DNA of 64,000 nucleotides from assembly GCA_028819495.1 (NCBI GenBank), contig JAPPLI010000190.1, forward strand, positions 1 through 64,000, read 5' to 3'. Numbering within the stretch: the first letter of the stretch is position 1; each line of letters begins with the position of its first letter. Below, piece after piece: positions 58,970 to 64,000 of the stretch. The position numbers and the translations under genes were made by a program. The notes beneath the pieces were generated by a model. That model saw only the letters and a list, made by a program, of their open reading frames with translations, was not told where the DNA came from and searched no databases. This DNA is from Gammaproteobacteria bacterium. Lineage in GTDB: Bacteria > Pseudomonadota > Gammaproteobacteria > Eutrophobiales > Eutrophobiaceae.

Positions 58970-61952
58970 GAGGCGGGGTAATTGCCTGCCCTGCCCGTTC
59001 TTCTCCACCTTGAGGTGTTGCAGTACACTACAACTCTTCCTGCTCTGCATCCTCCTGACCGGCGTTTTGCCGGCACGGGCACAGGATGATACCGGGGCAG
59101 TCATCGAAGAGATCGTCGTTATCGGTTCCCACATCAGGATGGACCCGGAAGAGGCTTTGAGCCCGGTTACACGCCTGGATCGGGATGAACTGCGCTACCA
59201 GGGGTCGCCGACTGTCCTCGACATGATCCTCAACCTGCCCTTCAGCCAGGGCGCGGACGGCGAATCGGACCGGTTCCAGGGCGGTGGCGGCGGTTCCGGG
59301 GTAGGACCCGACCGGGCGACCATCAACATCCGCGGCCTCGGGCCCAGCCGCTCGCTGGTGCTCATCAACGGCCGCCGCACCACCTGGTCACCCATACCCA
59401 TCGGCGCCGACACGCAACTGCTGGTGGATGTGAACATGCTGCCGTTTATTGCCCTCGAGAACATCGATTTCCTGCGCGACGGCGCGGCGGCCAGTTACGG
59501 TTCCGATGCAATTGCGGGAGTCATGAACTTCCAGACCCGCAACGATTTTACCGGTATGGAACTCAGCGCCAACCACAAGATCATCGAAGACTCAGGCGGC
59601 GACACCGAGTTCGGCTTCATCGGTGGGTTTGATGTTGCCGGCGGCAGGGGGCATATCACCACATCCGCAAGCGGCATCCGGCGCAGCGAACTTGAAATAT
59701 ACCAGCGCGGCTGGGCCCTCCGCCCCTACGCGGAAAACCCGAAAGGCGGCTGGTCTTCCACGGGCCGGCCGGCCACGTTCGTCCCCGGCATGACCACGGA
59801 CGTGAATACGCACGGCATCATCGATCCGAACTGCGCAGCCCTGGGCGGCGCGCCGACCGATAACAATAAACGCTGCCGCTTCCAGTACACCCCGTTTGAC
59901 AACCTGGTCGAGAAAACCCGTCGCTGGCAGAGTTTTACCGAAGCATTCTGGGATCTGAACGATGCCGTAACCTTAAGCGCAGAATTCCTCTACAGCGAAA
60001 GCAGCGTGCCGGACTGGAATACTTCACCCTCTTATCCGCCTAACCGCGTGATCGCCCCGGATCGTTCGCTCCGGGCCAACAACCCGGCCCTGGTCGATAT
60101 GGCCATGAAACATCCGGACCTTTACGGTCCCTATGCCTACTGTGACGACAAAACCCGCTGCAGGTGGTCCGGTGATGCCTGGGACAGTATAGGATGGGTG
60201 CTGGGCCGGTCCTTCGGCCAGGACGGCCCGTTGCGGGCCGAGCCGGTGAAATCAAAACTTACCCGTGGGGCTATCGGCCTTGACGGGCAGTTTGGAAACC
60301 TGGATTTCACTACCTCGGCCACCTGGTCTTCATCTTCCCGCAGAATCAGGAAAGCAGATGTCATGAGCTACCGGGACAAGCGCGCGCTGCAGGGCCTGGG
60401 TGGTATCGAGTGTGAACAGGAGGTACCTAATCAATACGTGGACGGCAGGCTGGAATTCGACCTGGAGACCCTGCAACAACAGGCCGGCAGAGGGAACTGC
60501 ATGTACTGGAGTCCGTTCTCCAACGGCATGTACGGCGCCCACCCCCAGGTGCCGGACGCGCAATATTACGAAAACCCGGACTTCAACCCGGACCTGGATA
60601 ACCGGCGCCTGTTCGATTACCTGCTCACTGAGCGCATCACCAGGGGCAAGACATCACTGCTCGTACTCGAAGGTATCGTCAGCGGCCCGGCGCCATTCCG
60701 TCTCATGGACAACGAAATTGACTTTGCGCTGGGAGCGCAGTGGCGCAGGGAAACCTTCAAAAACGGGCCCATCCGGGGGGCGTTGAACGACGGCAACGTC
60801 AACCCCTGCCCGGCCGGTCCCGGCATTACAAATTGTCCCGAATCGGAGCGTAGCGGACTGTTCGGCTACCTGCCGCCGCAATTCACAGTCGATGAAGCGC
60901 GCGATATCTATTCGGTTTTCGGCGAACTCCATGTGCCTCTCGGGTACGACATCGATACACAGGTGTCATTGCGCTACGAGGATTACGGCGCCGGCACCGG
61001 CGCCAGCCTGGACCCGAAAGTTGTCCTGCACTGGCACATGTCGGACAACCTGGTGCTGCGGGGTTCCGTCAGTACCGCATTCCGCGGGCCGACGCTGAAT
61101 CAGACCGTAAGCGGAAATTCGGTACATTCACTACGCTACGTGGCGGCGACCGGGGCATTCAAAAGCCTCATCATCAAGGGCAACCCCGGTCTGGACCCGG
61201 AATCGGCCGTCACGTTCAACGTCGGCCTGGTGCTGGACCAGGATAACCTGCTGACCGGCAACGACGATGTCAGCTTCTCACTTGATTACTGGTCGTACCG
61301 GTTCTCCGATCCACTGGTCGTCGAACCGTTCCCCCGGGTGCTGGAGCTGGCCTGCCCGGGTGGAGATTGTGATGCGGGCGACCCCGATTACCTGGAGCGG
61401 ATACGTTTCGGCAAGGCAACCAGCCTGGCAAACCTGCAGGCCATAGAAGTCAATATAGTCAACGGCCCTGACATCGAAACGGACGGTATTGATTTCAGCG
61501 GCAGCTACCGTTTTCTGGCAGGCTCCGGCGAAATGGAACTCAAGGTTTCCGGCACACGCATCCTGTCATTCGACATCGATTCATGGGAACTGGGCGCTTC
61601 CTTTAACGCGCTGGGCCGGCTGAACTATGAAACGCCCCTGGCCCGGACCCTGACCGAATGGAAAGTCCTGTGGCATGTGAACTATGCCTGGCGCGACATT
61701 AACCTGCGTTACGCGGCAAAATTCGTCAACGGTTATGACAACATAGAGGATAACATCAGGATAGATGCTCTTATAACTCACGACCTGCATCTCAACTGGG
61801 CGGTGAAGGAAGACAGACTGAACCTGTGGGCAACACTGCTCAACTTTACCGACGAAGACCCGCCCTACGCCGGGGAAGATATGAACTATGACGCGTTTAC
61901 CCACAATCCGTTAGGGCGCATCTTCAAGCTGGGATTTACTTATTCTTTCTAG
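58944..61952 (+). CDS. Large TonB-dependent receptor
   Basis: A receptor of about 1002 aa: signal-like segment (LQLFLLCILLTGVLPARAQ), TonB box (EEIVVIGSHI), plug (INIRGLGPSRSLVLINGRR, DFLRDGAAASYGSDAIAGVMN) and a barrel ending FKLGFTYSF. The start is uncertain: ATG 58944 overlaps the hydrolase gene by 26 bp without a clear Shine-Dalgarno, while TTG 59010 would give a shorter N-terminus directly before the signal. It is probably the outer-membrane importer for the hydantoinase pathway substrate. The gene is followed by 54 bp with a weak CTGAGA/TCTCAG hairpin. Confidence 0.88.
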   Translation: MPAGQPPFERRGNCLPCPFFSTLRCCSTLQLFLLCILLTGVLPARAQDDTGAVIEEIVVIGSHIRMDPEEALSPVTRLDRDELRYQGSPTVLDMILNLPFSQGADGESDRFQGGGGGSGVGPDRATINIRGLGPSRSLVLINGRRTTWSPIPIGADTQLLVDVNMLPFIALENIDFLRDGAAASYGSDAIAGVMNFQTRNDFTGMELSANHKIIEDSGGDTEFGFIGGFDVAGGRGHITTSASGIRRSELEIYQRGWALRPYAENPKGGWSSTGRPATFVPGMTTDVNTHGIIDPNCAALGGAPTDNNKRCRFQYTPFDNLVEKTRRWQSFTEAFWDLNDAVTLSAEFLYSESSVPDWNTSPSYPPNRVIAPDRSLRANNPALVDMAMKHPDLYGPYAYCDDKTRCRWSGDAWDSIGWVLGRSFGQDGPLRAEPVKSKLTRGAIGLDGQFGNLDFTTSATWSSSSRRIRKADVMSYRDKRALQGLGGIECEQEVPNQYVDGRLEFDLETLQQQAGRGNCMYWSPFSNGMYGAHPQVPDAQYYENPDFNPDLDNRRLFDYLLTERITRGKTSLLVLEGIVSGPAPFRLMDNEIDFALGAQWRRETFKNGPIRGALNDGNVNPCPAGPGITNCPESERSGLFGYLPPQFTVDEARDIYSVFGELHVPLGYDIDTQVSLRYEDYGAGTGASLDPKVVLHWHMSDNLVLRGSVSTAFRGPTLNQTVSGNSVHSLRYVAATGAFKSLIIKGNPGLDPESAVTFNVGLVLDQDNLLTGNDDVSFSLDYWSYRFSDPLVVEPFPRVLELACPGGDCDAGDPDYLERIRFGKATSLANLQAIEVNIVNGPDIETDGIDFSGSYRFLAGSGEMELKVSGTRILSFDIDSWELGASFNALGRLNYETPLARTLTEWKVLWHVNYAWRDINLRYAAKFVNGYDNIEDNIRIDALITHDLHLNWAVKEDRLNLWATLLNFTDEDPPYAGEDMNYDAFTHNPLGRIFKLGFTYSF

Positions 61953-62005
61953 CAGGGGCCGCGAGCGAACCCGAAAAGGAACCCTCTGAGACTCAAGCAG
62001 GCTTC

Positions 62006-62638
62006 TCAGTCTTCGGAAATTACCTCATTGAGCGTATTTTCCGCATCCTTGAACATTTTTTCCAGCAGCATCTTGCGATGGACTCTCAGTCGCTCAATTT
62101 CCTCCCACAACACCTTTTTTATCCTGGAGGTTGCAGCTTCACGTACTTCTGAAGACAGGACCACGTCATTCGTAAATTCGTATTTTTCAATGGTAAAATT
62201 AGTAATATCTTCTATGTTGTCCCCGACGATAACATAATCGACTGCTTCCTTAACTTCGATCCGCTCTTCACCAGGCTGTTTCTCCAGCGCATCGCCCTTT
62301 ATGACCTCGTCTATCGCTTCGGTTCGGGTCCCGCGAATCGTCATGGCCTGGTCCAGCCCGGTCATCGTGAAAAGCTTCTTGATCGGCTCGGAAAGGGCGC
62401 AAATGACAAGTTTCTTGTACGGCCCCTTGAACTTTTTGGCCATTACCACCACGACCCGAAGCCCCGCGCTGCTGATATAGGAAATCTGCTCGAAATCCAT
62501 GATTAACGCCCTGTCTTTAGGGTCAATTTTGGCTTCCATCATCTTTTGAAATTCATTGGCATTATTGCTGTCCACACGGCCGTTGAGCGCGGCTACCAGA
62601 ATTCCGTCTTTTCGTTGCCACTCAATACTTATTCTCAT
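62006..62638 (-). CDS. STAS-domain protein with C-terminal extension
   Basis: A 210-aa protein. Residues 1-105 are a STAS domain of the anti-anti-sigma factor type, with the conserved phosphorylatable-Ser region ISYISSAGLRV. Residues 110-210 form a charged, helix-rich extension (KKVLWEEIERLRVHRKMLLE) without a recognised fold. Such proteins join partner-switching systems with a kinase and phosphatase, but none is adjacent; the next gene upstream is an aminotransferase, 34 bp away. The target is unknown. Confidence 0.85.
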   Translation of the reverse strand: MRISIEWQRKDGILVAALNGRVDSNNANEFQKMMEAKIDPKDRALIMDFEQISYISSAGLRVVVVMAKKFKGPYKKLVICALSEPIKKLFTMTGLDQAMTIRGTRTEAIDEVIKGDALEKQPGEERIEVKEAVDYVIVGDNIEDITNFTIEKYEFTNDVVLSSEVREAATSRIKKVLWEEIERLRVHRKMLLEKMFKDAENTLNEVISED

Positions 62639-62672
62639 TCGTATTCACTCCTGCCAATCACTTGTTGACGAT

Positions 62673-64000
62673 TTATCCCCGGATAATCTTCTCAAATCCG
62701 TTCAGGGCAACCTGCATTTTATCCACCAGGAAGTCGATTTCCGGCTCGGTAATAATCAACGGTGGGCACAGCATGATCGTTGAGCCTATCGGGCGTACGA
62801 TAATGCCCTGTTCAAGACACAGGTCGCGAAACACTTCGCCGGTTCGTTCAATGTCTTCCATATTGTCTGCTACAGCTTCCATGGTTTCGCTATCCCTGAC
62901 CAGCTCGACAGCGGCTATCATGCCGCAACTGCGCACCTCTCCTACCGTCGGCGAATCGAACAACGCCGTTAAACGCTGATTCAGGCAGGGCCCTGTTTTT
63001 TCTCCAACCTGGCGGACGATTCCCTCTTCATCCAGGATGCGGATATTCTCCAGGGCCACCGCGCAACTGACCGGATGCCCGGAATAGGTAAATCCGTGAA
63101 AAAATTCACCGCCTTTCTCGACCAGGGTATCCGCTACCCGGTCACCGACCATGACCGCAGACAGCGGCACGTAACCGGACGTGATTCCCTTGGCGATACA
63201 CATCAGGTCCACCTGTTCAATCTGCATGAGGTCGCTGGCGAACCACTTACCGGTCCGGCCAAACCCGGTAATGACCTCATCGATAACCAGCAGGACATCG
63301 TATTTCCTGCATATCCTGCCAATTTCCCTGAAATAATTCCGCGGCGGAATCTTGCCGCCGCCGGCGCCCTGCACCGGTTCGGCAAAAAACGCCGCCACCT
63401 TCTCAGGGCCCGTTTCCAGGATCCTGTCCTCGAGCCAACGCGCAGCGAGCGCCCCGAACTCTTCCTCACTCATATCCCGGCCGTACTGGAACTGGTAAGG
63501 ACACTGGATATGCTGAACATCAGGTACTACCGCGGCCTGTTCGTGCATAGGCGGCATACCGGACAATGCTCCGGCCGCCACGGTACTGCCGTGATAGGCC
63601 ATTTCCCTGGCGATGACTGTCTGCTTTTCCGGCCGACCTTCCAGCATCCAGTACTGTCTTACCATGCGCAACGCGGTATCGTTTGCCTCGGAACCGGAGT
63701 TGGCGTAGAAGACGTGGTTCAATCCATCCGGCGTTATGTCAACCAGTTTCTCGGCCAACCTTATGGCTGGTGGATTCGTCGACTTGAAAAAACTGTTGAA
63801 GTAGCTCAATTCCGCTACTTGCGCGGCGGCAGCCCGCCCGAGTTCAGTCCGTCCGTAACCGATGTTGACACAGGCAAGGCCGGCCAGACCGTCAAGGTAC
63901 CTGTTACCGTCATTGTCCCAGACGTAACAACCTTCACCGCGCGTGATAACCAGTGCCTTTGCGTCCAGCAGTGCCTTATAATCCGTAAACGGGTGCAGGT
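62673..64000 (-). CDS. Class III aminotransferase (partial, 5' end outside window)
   Basis: A PLP-dependent aminotransferase running off the right edge: reading continues beyond the first internal ATG (63809) back to base 64000 as LHPFTDYKALLDAKALVITR with YLDGLAGLACVN. The visible 440 aa include the PLP region ANSGSEANDTALRM, DEVITGFGRTGKWF (Asp binding the pyridine N) and the PLP Lys in CIAKGITSGYVPL. It belongs to the omega-amino acid/adenosylmethionine transaminase group; the amine donor is not known. About 15-20 residues may be missing. Confidence 0.93.
   Translation of the reverse strand, partial: LHPFTDYKALLDAKALVITRGEGCYVWDNDGNRYLDGLAGLACVNIGYGRTELGRAAAAQVAELSYFNSFFKSTNPPAIRLAEKLVDITPDGLNHVFYANSGSEANDTALRMVRQYWMLEGRPEKQTVIAREMAYHGSTVAAGALSGMPPMHEQAAVVPDVQHIQCPYQFQYGRDMSEEEFGALAARWLEDRILETGPEKVAAFFAEPVQGAGGGKIPPRNYFREIGRICRKYDVLLVIDEVITGFGRTGKWFASDLMQIEQVDLMCIAKGITSGYVPLSAVMVGDRVADTLVEKGGEFFHGFTYSGHPVSCAVALENIRILDEEGIVRQVGEKTGPCLNQRLTALFDSPTVGEVRSCGMIAAVELVRDSETMEAVADNMEDIERTGEVFRDLCLEQGIIVRPIGSTIMLCPPLIITEPEIDFLVDKMQVALNGFEKIIRG

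Noticed and set aside
61975-62005. AAGGAACC/CTCTGA-like sequence similar to the MITE end at 83
   Set aside because: Only a short similarity; no matching right end or inner hairpins, so not called as a second copy.

Overview
The window looks like a chromosomal segment of a GC-rich, probably marine, gammaproteobacterium. The signs are two large TonB-dependent receptors, TAT-exported enzymes, many catabolic oxidoreductase and amidohydrolase genes, an AttEFGH-type transporter and REP/MITE-like palindromes. This is inference: no rRNA, tRNA or ribosomal gene is present to fix taxonomy. Both ends are cut inside genes (a membrane protein at the left, an aminotransferase at the right).

Region 1 (1-13.2 kb) is a molybdenum-hydroxylase catabolic cluster. 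A minus-strand operon runs from a good promoter at 7.5 kb: cyclic amidohydrolase, nitrilase-family amidase, CoxG-like protein, FAD subunit, [2Fe-2S] subunit, molybdopterin subunit and a GntR regulator. Around it lie a CobW/COG0523 GTPase, a UbiD-family decarboxylase, a molybdopterin-binding protein and a MoxR/CoxE-like ATPase plus VWA pair typical of molybdenum hydroxylase maturation. Together they suggest hydroxylation and ring opening of an N-heterocycle. Region 2 (13.2-29.5 kb) is mixed metabolism: a TAT-exported IorB-like molybdoenzyme, a small RTX protein, an agmatinase-family ureohydrolase with an MFS transporter and a DUF1989 protein, a YghU-type glutathione enzyme, an AttEFGH-like lipocalin/permease/ATPase set, a tannase/feruloyl esterase, an IorA-like [2Fe-2S] protein and a striking fusion of an archaeal-type (CTP-dependent) riboflavin kinase domain with a HAD phosphatase.

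Region 3 (29.6-44.5 kb) is visibly more AT-rich and holds seven tightly coupled plus-strand genes behind one sigma70-like promoter: an SNF2 helicase with C-terminal DUF3883, an SPPY DNA methyltransferase, a protein kinase fused to a P-loop ATPase, an unrecognised Rossmann-like protein, a DUF1156 DNA methyltransferase, an EVE-like/PD-(D/E)XK nuclease and a DUF499 ATPase. It reads as a large methylation-associated anti-phage system and is the best candidate for an undescribed system here. No integrase or tRNA is seen at its edges.

Region 4 (44.6-64 kb) returns to GC-rich metabolism: PhoD phosphatase, an S-adenosylhomocysteinase homologue that lacks canonical active-site residues, an SDR, a secreted amidohydrolase with a TonB receptor, and a divergent operon of hydantoinase/oxoprolinase subunits (one HyuA, two HyuB), a Rid protein, an alpha/beta hydrolase and another TonB receptor. 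A STAS protein and a class III aminotransferase close the window.
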